DNA of 38,011 nt from Candidatus Galloscillospira stercoripullorum (GTDB lineage: Bacteria; Bacillota; Clostridia; Oscillospirales; Oscillospiraceae), in the NCBI GenBank assembly GCA_018715695.1, contig DVLB01000043.1:1-38011 (forward strand), in the 5' to 3' direction. The translations under genes and the position numbers were made by a program. The stretch's first letter is position 1. Every line of letters starts with the position of its first letter. This document shows positions 7,577-17,438 of this stretch, piece after piece. Below the pieces are notes generated by a model. That model was not told the origin of the DNA and made no database searches. It saw only the letters and a list, made by a program, of their open reading frames with translations.

Positions 7577-8607
7577 TCGTCGGCGTTTTTGTCCGCGCCG
7601 CCTTTGCGTGAAGTGCTGCGGCGGACTCGGCCAAGAGGGTTGGCCCGGGCCGCCGCCCGGAGGCTCTCGTTGTCCACATGGGTGTAGATCTGGGTGGTAT
7701 TCAAATGCTCATGGCCCAGGACCTCCTGGAGCGTGCGCACGTCCACGCCGTTTTGCAGCATCAGGGTGGCGGCGGTGTGGCGCAGCTTGTGCGGAGAGTA
7801 CTGAGCGCTGTCCAGCCCGGCGGCCAGCAGGTATTTCTTGACCAGCTTTTCCACCGCGGCCTTGCTGATCCTGGTCCTGCGATTGCTCACAAATAGTGCG
7901 TTTTTATCGATCAAAGCGCCCATATTTCGCACTTCCAGCCAGCTTTTCAGCGCGTCACGGCAAGCGTCGTTCAGATAGAGGATACGCTCCTTGTTGCCCT
8001 TGCCCAGGACCCGCAGCTGGTCCTCTCGAACATCTGTTGTATTCAAGCCGATCAGCTCGGATATTCGCAGGCCGCAGTTGAGAAACAAGGTCAAAATGCA
8101 GTAGTCCCGCTCCTTGAAGGGTCCGTCCACGGCCTCCAGCAGCCGGATGCTTCCGTCCAGATCCAGATACCTGGGCAGCGTTTTTTTGAGCCTGGGCGAA
8201 TCCAGATCTTGCATGGGGTTTTCGCTTATCAGCTTGGCCTTGTTGGTCAGATACTTATAGAAAGACCGTATGGTGGCGATCTTTCGGGCCCGGGCCGCCG
8301 GTGTGAGCCCGTATTCGGAATCCCGGCTGTTGGGGTGCTTGGAGCGAGCCCGGCTGAGATAGCTCATATAGGAATAGACATCCGACAGTGTGACGGAACG
8401 CACCAGATCGAGGTTCACGTCGTCAATGCCGATCTCATCCAGCTCAGCGGAGCGCGGCGCAAGTCCGCGCTCAATTTTTATGTAGCGGAAAAAGTTGCGC
8501 AGGTCCAGAAAGTATTCATCCACGGTGCGTTTGGAATGTCCCTGGATGGTCTCATGATAAGTCAGAAAATCTCTCAGGACCTGAGGCGCCTGCGTACGAT
8601 AGTCCAT
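7564..8607 (-). CDS. Xer-type tyrosine recombinase
   Basis: The 347-residue site-specific recombinase has a SAM-like N-terminal DNA-binding domain (about 1-125) and a catalytic domain (about 145-325). All catalytic residues are visible: Arg181 in GLRISEL, Lys203 in LGKGNKER, His273 and Arg276 in HKLRH, His299 in LGHEHLNTTQIY, and the nucleophile Tyr308. At 347 residues it is longer than XerC or XerD (about 300) and near XerS (about 356). The ATG at 8607 is chosen because an in-frame extension to 8700 would translate the palindrome at 8654-8685. The SD before this ATG is weak. No phage or insertion-sequence genes lie beside it. It could be the chromosome-dimer resolvase or a resolvase with a local site. 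Confidence 0.87.
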   Translation of the reverse strand: MDYRTQAPQVLRDFLTYHETIQGHSKRTVDEYFLDLRNFFRYIKIERGLAPRSAELDEIGIDDVNLDLVRSVTLSDVYSYMSYLSRARSKHPNSRDSEYGLTPAARARKIATIRSFYKYLTNKAKLISENPMQDLDSPRLKKTLPRYLDLDGSIRLLEAVDGPFKERDYCILTLFLNCGLRISELIGLNTTDVREDQLRVLGKGNKERILYLNDACRDALKSWLEVRNMGALIDKNALFVSNRRTRISKAAVEKLVKKYLLAAGLDSAQYSPHKLRHTAATLMLQNGVDVRTLQEVLGHEHLNTTQIYTHVDNESLRAAARANPLGRVRRSTSRKGGADKNADDQIS

Positions 8608-8653
8608 GGGGATCAGGCCGGTTACAGCTGTTGGAGGCGTTTTTACCTCCCTC

Positions 8654-8685
8654 AAAGTAAACAAAATTTTTATTTTGTTTACTTT
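8654..8685. promoter_or_regulatory. AT-rich palindrome upstream of the Xer gene, dif-like architecture
   Basis: Arms of 14 bp (8654-8667 and 8672-8685) are perfectly complementary around TTTT. Read as a recombination site, 8656-8683 is AGTAAACAAAA, six bases, then TTTTGTTTACT: an 11-6-11 layout. The right arm matches the XerD arm of Bacillus subtilis dif (TTATGTAAACT, from memory) at 8 of 11 positions, and because the site is symmetric both arms are of that type. It lies 47 bases upstream of the recombinase start codon. It could instead be an autoregulatory operator or a leader hairpin. Confidence 0.55.
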
Positions 8686-8722
8686 TATACGTCCGGCCAA
8701 AACCTCCTCTCATCCGGTGTTT

Positions 8723-8764
8723 CCCCTGATGCGGATCAACGATCCGGGCGGTACATATCAGGGG
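8723..8764. repeat. Nested inverted repeat in the gap between the Xer gene and the Cys-rich gene
   Basis: Outer arms CCCCTGAT (8723-8730) and ATCAGGGG (8757-8764) enclose a smaller perfect hairpin, CGGATC (8732-8737) with GATCCG (8741-8746). No protein-coding signal is seen here. It lies in the 252-base gap between the two genes. Confidence 0.6.
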
Positions 8765-8779
8765 CGCTTTATTCAAGCA

Positions 8780-8809
8780 TTCATAGGGACCCAGAATTTT
8801 GCTTATACT
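8780..8809 (+). promoter_or_regulatory. Possible promoter of the small Cys-rich gene
   Basis: TTCATA (8780-8785) and TATACT (8804-8809) are 18 bases apart. The -10 is good and the -35 weak. A start codon lies about 50 bases downstream. Confidence 0.4.
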
Positions 8810-8859
8810 ATGGCCACGTCCGCTTTGCGGAGCGAACAAAATGGGATGGGATGGATAAA

Positions 8860-9024
8860 ATGAGTCTGATCGCCTGTACCAGTGACTGTGTCTATCAGCA
8901 GGACGGCTACTGCGCTTTGGAGCGCGCGCTGTCCTGCGGGATGCCCAGCGAGACGGATCCCTGCGTCAATTTCATTCCCAGGTCTCGCATGAAGAAACCG
9001 CCTCAAACGGACCGGAACGCCTAA
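8860..9024 (+). CDS. Small Cys-rich protein (54 residues)
   Basis: The short product carries five Cys: two in ACTSDC, one in GYC, one in LSC and one in DPC. A conserved-looking FIPRSR segment follows. The C-x3-C...C...C...C spacing resembles a family of tiny clostridial proteins with probable metal- or disulfide-binding Cys; no activity is known to me. The ATG at 8860 is preferred; ATG 8851 in the same frame is possible. The ribosome site (GGGATGG) is weak. Its TAA stop overlaps the stop of the convergent radA in the sequence CTAA, with no terminator between. Confidence 0.6.
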   Translation: MSLIACTSDCVYQQDGYCALERALSCGMPSETDPCVNFIPRSRMKKPPQTDRNA

Positions 9025-10400
9025 CGCAGCACCGCCGTCAGCGCCTCCCGGATGTTGCGCACTGCAATGAGCTGCAGCCCCTCCAGCTTGGGGACCTTCA
9101 CGCCGCTCTTTTCCGGTATCATGCACTTGGTAAAGCCCATTCTCCTCACCTCGGACAACCGCTGCCCAAGGGCGTTCACCGTCCGCAGCTCCCCGGTCAG
9201 GCCCACCTCGCCGATGGCGGCCAGATCGCCGGGCACCGGCTTGTCCCGAAAGCTGGAGGCCATGGCGATCACCGCCGCCAGGTCTGCGGCGGGCTCATCC
9301 AGGCTGAGACCGTTGATCACGTTGAGGTAGGCGTCGCACACCCCCACCTTCAGGCCGCCCCGCCGCTCCAGCACCGCCATGAGCAGCATGGCCCTGTTGT
9401 AGTCAAAGCCGTTGCTGGCCCGCCTGGGCACGTTGAAGCTGGTGGGCACCAGCAGCGCCTGCACCTCCGCCAGCACCGGCCGGACGCCCTCCATCACGCA
9501 GGTGACGCAGGTGCCCGGCGCGTTTTCCGGGCGGCCTGAGAGCAGCATCTCCGACGGGTTTGGCACCTCCGCCAGGCCGTTGTCCGCCATCTCAAAAACA
9601 CCGATCTCGTTGGTGGCCCCAAACCGGTTTTTGGCCGCGCGCAGGATCCGGTAGGCCAGATTTTGCTCCCCCTCGAAGTAGAGCACACAGTCCACCATGT
9701 GCTCCAGGACCTTGGGACCGGCGATGGCGCCCTCCTTGTTCACGTGGCCGATGACGAAAACCGTGATGCCCTGTCCTTTTGCCAGCTGCATCAGTGTCAA
9801 GGTACAATCCTTTACCTGCCCTACGCTGCCAGGGGCGGCAGCTACTTCCTCATTATAGAGGGTCTGGATGGAGTCAATGATGAGCACGTCCGGCTGCATC
9901 TCCCCCACCGCTTCCAGCACATCGGACAGGTTGGTCTCCGAGTAGAGATAGAGCTTTTCGCTGTGCACCCCCAGGCGCTCGGCGCGCAGCTTGATCTGCC
10001 GCTCCGACTCCTCCCCCGATACATACAGCACCTTTGCAAACCGGCAGAGATTGTCGCAGATCTGGAGCATCAGGGTGGATTTTCCGATGCCCGGTGCGCC
10101 CCCTACCAGCACCAGGGAGCCCTTCACCGCTCCCCCGCCCAAAACGCGGTCCAGCTCGCCCATGCCGGTCTCAAATCGCAGCTCCTGGGTGGTCTCGATC
10201 TCGCGGATGGACCTGGGCCGGCTCTGGGGCACCCGGAGCCCTCCCCCGCCGGTTTTTACCGATGGTACTTTGGCCTTCGCCTGCACCGGCTGCTCCACGA
10301 TGGTGTTCCACGCGCCGCAGGCGGAACACTGGCCCTGCCATTTGGGCGTTTCGTTTCCGCACTGGGTGCAGTAAAAGATGCTCTTGTTTTTCTGTGCCAT
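9021..10400 (-). CDS. radA: DNA repair protein RadA
   Basis: RadA is a RecA-related branch-migration helicase acting in recombinational repair. The 459-residue protein begins with a four-Cys zinc finger (CTQCG...CSACG). The Walker A GGAPGIGKST is at about residue 90-99, where the family usually has GDPGIGKST. Other features are DVLIIDSIQTL (Walker B), the RadA-specific KNRFG motif, and a C-terminal Lon-protease-like domain (PADLAAVIAMASS...GEVGLTGELR). The ATG at 10400 follows GAGGAAGGTGCATAGC. It starts one base after the cwlD stop, so the two are translationally coupled. Confidence 0.95.
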   Translation of the reverse strand: MAQKNKSIFYCTQCGNETPKWQGQCSACGAWNTIVEQPVQAKAKVPSVKTGGGGLRVPQSRPRSIREIETTQELRFETGMGELDRVLGGGAVKGSLVLVGGAPGIGKSTLMLQICDNLCRFAKVLYVSGEESERQIKLRAERLGVHSEKLYLYSETNLSDVLEAVGEMQPDVLIIDSIQTLYNEEVAAAPGSVGQVKDCTLTLMQLAKGQGITVFVIGHVNKEGAIAGPKVLEHMVDCVLYFEGEQNLAYRILRAAKNRFGATNEIGVFEMADNGLAEVPNPSEMLLSGRPENAPGTCVTCVMEGVRPVLAEVQALLVPTSFNVPRRASNGFDYNRAMLLMAVLERRGGLKVGVCDAYLNVINGLSLDEPAADLAAVIAMASSFRDKPVPGDLAAIGEVGLTGELRTVNALGQRLSEVRRMGFTKCMIPEKSGVKVPKLEGLQLIAVRNIREALTAVLR

Positions 10401-10401
10401 G

Positions 10402-11136
10402 CTATGCACCTTCCTCTTCCGTGCTGATCGCGCACCGGTCCTGCAGGTATGCCCCGGCCAAAGCCGCCGCCACCTTCGTCTGGTAGCCGCTGTCCTGGAG
10501 CAGCCGGTCCTCCTCGGGATTTGAGAGAAAACCGCATTCCACCAGAATGGCCTGGCAGGAGACGTGGTTCATCAGGTAGACGCCGGACGGTACCGGCGCC
10601 ACCGTGCGCTGGTTGGACGGGTCCAAGGTCTCCCGCAGGACGTTCTGCGTCCGCTCCGCCAGCGGACGGGACAGCTCGCCGTTGGCGTAGAACACCTGGG
10701 CGCCGTGATATTGAGCGCCCCCCGTATAAGAATTCTGGTGGATGCTGATCAGGGTGGCGTCCTCAAAGGAGGAGATACGGGCCACCCGGTTTTGGAGATC
10801 GGAGCTTTTCTTTTCTCGCAGCGTGGACGCCCCCTCGCTGTGCAGCGAGACATCCTCCGTGCGCAGCATAACGGTCTGTACGCCGTACAGGCCGAAGATA
10901 CCATCCAGCTTTTTGGCGATGGCCAGGTTGATCCCGCTCTCCGTCGCGCCGGATAAAGAAATGGCGCCCCCGTCCTCTCCGCCGTGACCGGCGTCCAGAA
11001 TGACCGTATGGGAAGACCAGGACACATTCATGAGAGCAGCGGTATCCTCTCTTGCGGAAAAGGCTCCGTAGACCGCCGTAGCAGCCAGCGCCAGCAGAAA
11101 CAAGCAGGTAAAAAATTTTTGCTTTCCATTTTTCAC
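10402..11136 (-). CDS. cwlD: Spore-cortex type N-acetylmuramoyl-L-alanine amidase
   Basis: This Amidase_3 zinc enzyme cleaves the stem peptide from muramic acid; CwlD does so when muramic-delta-lactam is made in spore cortex. The 244-residue product has an N-terminal basic stretch and hydrophobic signal or anchor (about residues 7-24), then VILDAGHGGEDGG with the first zinc His, the LREKKSSDLQNRV segment with a zinc Glu region, LISIHQNSY with the second His, and VECGFLSNPEED with the catalytic Glu. The GTG at 11136 gives a compact signal peptide. An ATG at 11181 with AAGGAA is an alternative, but it lies only about 10 bases from the start point implied by the TATAAT at 11198-11203 (minus strand). 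Distinguishing CwlD from a vegetative amidase rests on size and the sporulation context. Confidence 0.8.
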   Translation of the reverse strand: MKNGKQKFFTCLFLLALAATAVYGAFSAREDTAALMNVSWSSHTVILDAGHGGEDGGAISLSGATESGINLAIAKKLDGIFGLYGVQTVMLRTEDVSLHSEGASTLREKKSSDLQNRVARISSFEDATLISIHQNSYTGGAQYHGAQVFYANGELSRPLAERTQNVLRETLDPSNQRTVAPVPSGVYLMNHVSCQAILVECGFLSNPEEDRLLQDSGYQTKVAAALAGAYLQDRCAISTEEEGA

Positions 11137-11251
11137 GGCAGACGCCCCCCAGGAGCACCTTATGAGGGCGTGGGGCTGCATATGTTCCTTTTCCGCGATT
11201 ATACCACAGTTCGCCTTGCCGGAAAAGGGGGTTGCGCTCCGTCTCCCCTGC

Positions 11252-11259
11252 CATAGAAT
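11252..11259 (+). promoter_or_regulatory. Possible sigma-E like -10 element before cotJ
   Basis: CATAGAAT resembles the CATA..AT -10 box of mother-cell sigma-E promoters, expected for cotJ. No convincing -35 was found at the right distance, so this is tentative. Confidence 0.25.
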
Positions 11260-11325
11260 GGAGTGAAGGACAGGGTCGGACGCTCCGCCCTGCTCTTCCG
11301 TGATTTCAAGGAAGGAGGAATTTTT

Positions 11326-11778
11326 TTGTCTCCTGATACCAATATGCCCGTGTGCGACGACGCTCACGGCACGCTTCCCGCCTGCGCTCCCCTGGCAGTT
11401 CCCTATGTGCCCTTCCAGCAGACCGGCTCCAAGCGGTACAACCAGAACGAAGCGCTCTGCAACGGCACGCTCTTCCCGGGGCTCAACCTGCCCTTCCAGC
11501 TCAAGAGCACCAAGAACAGCATGGCCAGCTGCCCGCTCTGCGAGCTGCAGGCCCTGGAGTTTGTCCTGGTGGAGCTGGGGCTTTATCTGGACACCCACCA
11601 GGACGACAGCGAGGCCTTTGCCCTCTATCAGCAGTTCGTGGCTGCGGAAAAGACGGCCCGGGAGAAATACGAGGCCGCCAACGGTCCCCTTTTCCAGAAG
11701 TCCGCCGCCAACTTTGACGCCTGGTCCGCCTGGCTGAAGGAGCCCTGGCCCTGGACCTATTCGGAAGGAGGGAAATAA
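11326..11778 (+). CDS. Fused spore coat proteins CotJA and CotJB
   Basis: One 150-residue ORF contains both proteins normally encoded by separate genes. Residues about 22-60 are CotJA-like (VPYVPFQ...Y...EALCNGTLFPGLNLP). Residues about 66-150 are CotJB-like (LQALEFVLVELGLYLDTHQDD...YEAANGPL...WLKEPWPW). CotJ proteins form an inner spore-coat complex with CotJC. The start is TTG at 11326, with AAGGAGG seven bases before it; ATG 11344 is a weaker alternative. The joint reads straight through with no stop, so this is a genuine fusion in this sequence. cotJC follows after three bases. Confidence 0.88.
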   Translation: MSPDTNMPVCDDAHGTLPACAPLAVPYVPFQQTGSKRYNQNEALCNGTLFPGLNLPFQLKSTKNSMASCPLCELQALEFVLVELGLYLDTHQDDSEAFALYQQFVAAEKTAREKYEAANGPLFQKSAANFDAWSAWLKEPWPWTYSEGGK

Positions 11779-11781
11779 GCC

Positions 11782-12378
11782 GTGTTTATCTATGAGAAGA
11801 AGCTGCAGTACCCGGTGCGGATCAAAAACTGCAATCCCAAGCTGGCCTCCGTGATCATCAGCCAGTACGGCGGGCCGGACGGCGAGCTGGGCGCCTCCCT
11901 GCGCTACCTCTCCCAGCGCTACGCCATGCCCTACCCCGAGCTCAGCGCTTTGCTGACCGACATCGGCACCGAGGAGCTGGGCCACCTGGAGATGATCGGC
12001 GCCATCGTCCATCAGCTCACCCGCAACCTGACCATGGATCAGATCAAGGAGGGCGGCTTTGCCCCCTACTTCGTGGACCACACCACCGGCGTCTACCCCA
12101 CCGCCGCCTCCGGCGCGCCCTGGAACGCCGCCAGCATCGGCGTCAAGGGGGACGTCATCTGCGACCTCACCGAGGACATGGCCGCGGAGCAGAAGGCCCG
12201 TGTCACCTACGACAACATCCTGCGGCTGAGCGACGATCCCGACGTAAACGACGTCATCAAGTTCCTGCGGGAGCGGGAGATCGTCCACTTCCAGCGCTTT
12301 GGCGAGGCCGTCCGCCTGGCCAAGGAGAAGATGGACCGCAAGAACGTGTACTTCACCAATCCCGCCTTCGACCGGTGA
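11782..12378 (+). CDS. cotJC: Spore coat protein CotJC, manganese catalase family
   Basis: The 198-residue protein belongs to the ferritin-like manganese catalase family found in spore coats. It begins MFIYEKKLQYPVR, the usual CotJC start. Metal-ligand helices are visible in GTEELGHLEM, EDMAAEQKAR and REREIVHFQRF (Glu and His pairs). The likely role is coat assembly and peroxide removal on the spore. It is translated from a GTG behind GGAGGG and is almost certainly cotranscribed with the cotJA-cotJB fusion. Confidence 0.92.
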   Translation: MFIYEKKLQYPVRIKNCNPKLASVIISQYGGPDGELGASLRYLSQRYAMPYPELSALLTDIGTEELGHLEMIGAIVHQLTRNLTMDQIKEGGFAPYFVDHTTGVYPTAASGAPWNAASIGVKGDVICDLTEDMAAEQKARVTYDNILRLSDDPDVNDVIKFLREREIVHFQRFGEAVRLAKEKMDRKNVYFTNPAFDR

Positions 12379-12399
12379 GATAAGATAAGCGCAACAAGA

Positions 12400-12427
12400 C
12401 GCCCGGGCGGCAAATACCGCTCGGGCG
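12400..12427. terminator. Hairpin between convergent cotJC and yaaA
   Basis: An 11-bp stem with one G-T pair (12400-12410 with 12417-12427) sits in the 56-base gap between the two 3' ends. The T-tract is poor on either strand. Confidence 0.5.
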
Positions 12428-12434
12428 CCTTGCG

Positions 12435-13184
12435 TTAAACCGGGTGGCGCAGGAACACATAGCGCTGCGCGTCAGAGTGCCGGGGCGAAAAGGAAAAGCC
12501 CAGCCGGGAAAAGCCCTTGAGCTTCTCCGCCTCCTGGGCGTCTTCCTCCGCCAGGTAGCGGACCATCTCCCCACGGGCCATCTTGCACACGGTCCCCTTC
12601 TCCACCACCTTGCCGTCCTTTTCCTCGCCGAAGAGACAGGTGATGAGCTCCTTCCCTTCCGGGCGGTAACGGGAGACGCAGCGGCCATATTCCTCCGAGG
12701 CCAGATTGATCACGCACGGGCATTCCGCCCATATTCTGTCTGCAATCGTCTGGCCCCAATAACTGTAAAGGTCATTTCCTTTATCAGTTTTCAGCTTGGC
12801 CTGCATTTCCAAGCGGTAAGGAGTCACCCCGTCAAAGGGCCGCAGCACTCCGTAAAGCCCGGAGAGGATGCGCAGGTGCTCCTGGACATACTGGAGCTCC
12901 CGCCCGGTGAATACCCCCGGGGCCATGTACTGGTACTGAATGCCCTCATAGGCCAGAATGGCGGGGGTCAGACGGCTGCGCAGGTCGGTGGTGCGCAGCC
13001 GCTCCTCGTTTTGCGCCGCGATGGCCTCGCTGCACTGCCAGAGCTTCCGGCGCTCCTGCGCTGTCATGGAGCGGAGAATACTGTAAAGCTCTTCCGCTTG
13101 CTCAATAAAGCAGGGCAGGTCTTTCCAGGGAAGAGAGTCGGTGTCCACGCGCATTTTCTTGGCCGGGGAGATGAGAAGGCGCAT
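12435..13184 (-). CDS. yaaA: Peroxide stress protein YaaA (UPF0246)
   Basis: The 249-residue product begins MRLLISPAKKM, the family hallmark, followed by YGVLRPFDGVTPYRLEM, LYSYWGQTIAD and NLASEEY. In Escherichia coli YaaA limits iron-driven damage during peroxide stress, and a DNA-binding fold has been described. The ATG at 13184 has GGAG six bases before it and matches the homologs; an in-frame GTG at 13202 overlaps the bcp stop as GTGA. It is the last gene of the minus-strand cluster, directly behind the peroxiredoxin gene, which fits an oxidative-stress role. Confidence 0.92.
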   Translation of the reverse strand: MRLLISPAKKMRVDTDSLPWKDLPCFIEQAEELYSILRSMTAQERRKLWQCSEAIAAQNEERLRTTDLRSRLTPAILAYEGIQYQYMAPGVFTGRELQYVQEHLRILSGLYGVLRPFDGVTPYRLEMQAKLKTDKGNDLYSYWGQTIADRIWAECPCVINLASEEYGRCVSRYRPEGKELITCLFGEEKDGKVVEKGTVCKMARGEMVRYLAEEDAQEAEKLKGFSRLGFSFSPRHSDAQRYVFLRHPV

Positions 13185-13198
13185 CCCCCGCTCCACGC

Positions 13199-13660
13199 TC
13201 ACTGCCCCTCCAGATAGGCCAGGATCTCGGCGGCGTTGGTGTCCGGCTTCACCTTGGGCATCACCTTTTCGATGATGCCCTCCTCATTGATGAGATAGGT
13301 GGAGCGCACCACGCCCATGCTCACCTTGCCGCAGAGCTTCTTCTCCTGCCAGACGCCGTAGGCCTGGATGGCCTGGAGCTCGGGGTCGGACAGGAGGACG
13401 AAGGGCAGAGCGTACTTCTCGGCAAATTTCAGGTGGGAGGCGGCGGAGTCCTTGCTCACGCCGATCACCACCGTGTTCTTCTCCTGAAACGCGCCGTAGC
13501 TCTGGGCAAAGGCGCAGGCCTGACGGGTGCAGCCGGGGGTGTTGTCCCGGGGATAAAAATACAAAACCACCTTTTTGCCCAGAAAATCCGAAAGACGCAC
13601 GGTGTTTCCGCTCTTGTCGCTCAGGGCGAACTCCGGCGCTTTGGTTCCAACTTCCAGCAT
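13199..13660 (-). CDS. bcp: Thiol peroxidase / peroxiredoxin of the Bcp type
   Basis: The 153-residue thioredoxin-fold enzyme reduces hydrogen peroxide and organic peroxides with thiol donors. The peroxidatic Cys lies in DNTPGCT and a second Cys five residues later (QAC) is the usual resolving Cys of the alpha-type Bcp. YFYPRD and the later Arg in VVRSTYLI complete the active site. AAGGAGA precedes the ATG. It sits between an alcohol dehydrogenase and yaaA on one strand. Confidence 0.95.
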   Translation of the reverse strand: MLEVGTKAPEFALSDKSGNTVRLSDFLGKKVVLYFYPRDNTPGCTRQACAFAQSYGAFQEKNTVVIGVSKDSAASHLKFAEKYALPFVLLSDPELQAIQAYGVWQEKKLCGKVSMGVVRSTYLINEEGIIEKVMPKVKPDTNAAEILAYLEGQ

Positions 13661-13689
13661 GATACCATTCTCCTTTTCTTTGGTTAATT

Positions 13690-14724
13690 TCAGGCCGTGA
13701 TGGCCACTTTGATCACGCCGTCCCGGCGGTTTTCAAACAGGTCATAGGCCTCTTCGATCCGCTCCAGGGGATAGGTATGGGTGATGAGGGGCACCGTGTC
13801 CAGCCGCCCGGCGGCGATATGGGCCAGGATCTCGCTGCAGCGGCAGCCATCCACGCCGCCGGTCTTGAAGGTCAGGTTCTTGCCGTACATATCCGGCAGC
13901 GGCAGGACCTGGGGACCGTCGTACAGGGCCACCACGGTGACCACGGCGTTGGGCCTGGCGCACTGCCAGGCCAGGCGGAAGGTCTCCTCGCTCCCCGCCA
14001 CCTCCAGCACCGCGTCCGCGCCGCCGTGGGCGCTGCCAAACCGCACCAGTGCCTCCACCTCCTGGGGACGGGCCGTGAGCACTTCGGGGTACTGGCGGCG
14101 GACAAAGGAGAGCCGGCTCTCATCCTTGTCGCACACGATGATCCTGCCGGGCTGGCGCAGTCTGACGCATTGCAGGGCACAAAGCCCGGTGGGACCGGCG
14201 CCGATCACCAGCACCGTGTCTCCCGGGTGGATCTCGGCGATCTCCGCGGCCCAGTAGCCGGTGGCCAGCACGTCCCCTACCAGGAGGGCCTGGAGGTCGG
14301 TGACGGCGTCGGGGATCTTGCTCAGCCCCTGGTCGGCGTAGGGGACGCGGACGTACTGGGCCTGTCCGCCGTCGATCCGGCAGCCCAGCGCCCATCCCCC
14401 GTTGGGGTCCGTGCAGTTGTTGACCCATCCGTTCCGGCAAAAGAAGCACTTGCCGCAGAAGGTCTCCACATTCACCGCCACCCGGTCGCCGGGGGCCACG
14501 GAGGTGACTTCCTCCCCCACCTGCTCCACCACGCCCACCATCTCGTGGCCCACGGTGATGCCGGGCACCGCCCGGGGCACGGAGCCGTGCTTGATGTGCA
14601 GGTCGCTGGTGCAGATGCTGCTCATGGTCACCTTTACGATGGCGTCGCCGGGGTGGAGCAGCGCGGGCTTGGGCTTCTCCCGCAGCGCGAACACGCCCCG
14701 TTCCACATAGGTATAGGCCAGCAT
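13690..14724 (-). CDS. Zinc-dependent alcohol dehydrogenase (medium-chain family)
   Basis: The 344-residue MDR-family enzyme has catalytic-zinc residues in SSICTSDLHI and GHEMVG, a structural-zinc lobe with four Cys (CGKCFFC...NNC), and the Rossmann motif VIGAGPTGLCALQ. It oxidises an alcohol or polyol, or reduces the matching carbonyl, with NAD(P). The substrate is not recognisable; sorbitol/threonine-type and short-chain alcohol enzymes all look alike at this level. The start is ATG 14724 with GGGAGGAG eight bases before it. It begins 16 bases after the ligA stop. Confidence 0.88.
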   Translation of the reverse strand: MLAYTYVERGVFALREKPKPALLHPGDAIVKVTMSSICTSDLHIKHGSVPRAVPGITVGHEMVGVVEQVGEEVTSVAPGDRVAVNVETFCGKCFFCRNGWVNNCTDPNGGWALGCRIDGGQAQYVRVPYADQGLSKIPDAVTDLQALLVGDVLATGYWAAEIAEIHPGDTVLVIGAGPTGLCALQCVRLRQPGRIIVCDKDESRLSFVRRQYPEVLTARPQEVEALVRFGSAHGGADAVLEVAGSEETFRLAWQCARPNAVVTVVALYDGPQVLPLPDMYGKNLTFKTGGVDGCRCSEILAHIAAGRLDTVPLITHTYPLERIEEAYDLFENRRDGVIKVAITA

Positions 14725-14740
14725 GGCGCTCACTCCTCCC

Positions 14741-17366
<2,626 letters not shown>

Positions 17367-17399
17367 ATCTTCCGCACCCCTTTTTCTCGATATGTTCCC

Positions 17400-17410
17400 A
17401 GCATATCACA
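17400..17410 (-). promoter_or_regulatory. Possible extended -10 promoter for vanZ-like and ligA
   Basis: On the minus strand the 11 bases read TGTGATATGCT, an extended -10 (TGATATGCT) without a good -35. The same 11-mer, preceded by TTT, occurs at the purB promoter (3163-3173). The 72-base gap before the vanZ-like gene is the largest in this cluster. Confidence 0.35.
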
Positions 17411-17438
17411 AAAATGGAGTGCTGTTTTTACGCTTTTC

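Noticed and set aside
7564-8685. Integrase of a prophage or conjugative element
   Set aside because: No phage, excisionase, relaxase or att-like tRNA is near, flanking genes are housekeeping, and the protein resembles Xer rather than phage integrases.
8209-8859. Plus-strand ORF leading into the small Cys-rich gene
   Set aside because: Most of it is antisense to the Xer gene and crosses the palindrome; only the last 54 codons have their own start and conserved-looking Cys.
11326-11778. Frameshift explanation for the joined cotJA and cotJB
   Set aside because: The reading frame continues cleanly with sensible residues through the junction and with no leftover ribosome site for a separate cotJB start.
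11137-12288. Minus-strand extension of cwlD far into the cotJ region
   Set aside because: It is antisense to cotJA-cotJB and cotJC, has biased composition and no homology; a promoter -10 and real start lie at 11136-11203.
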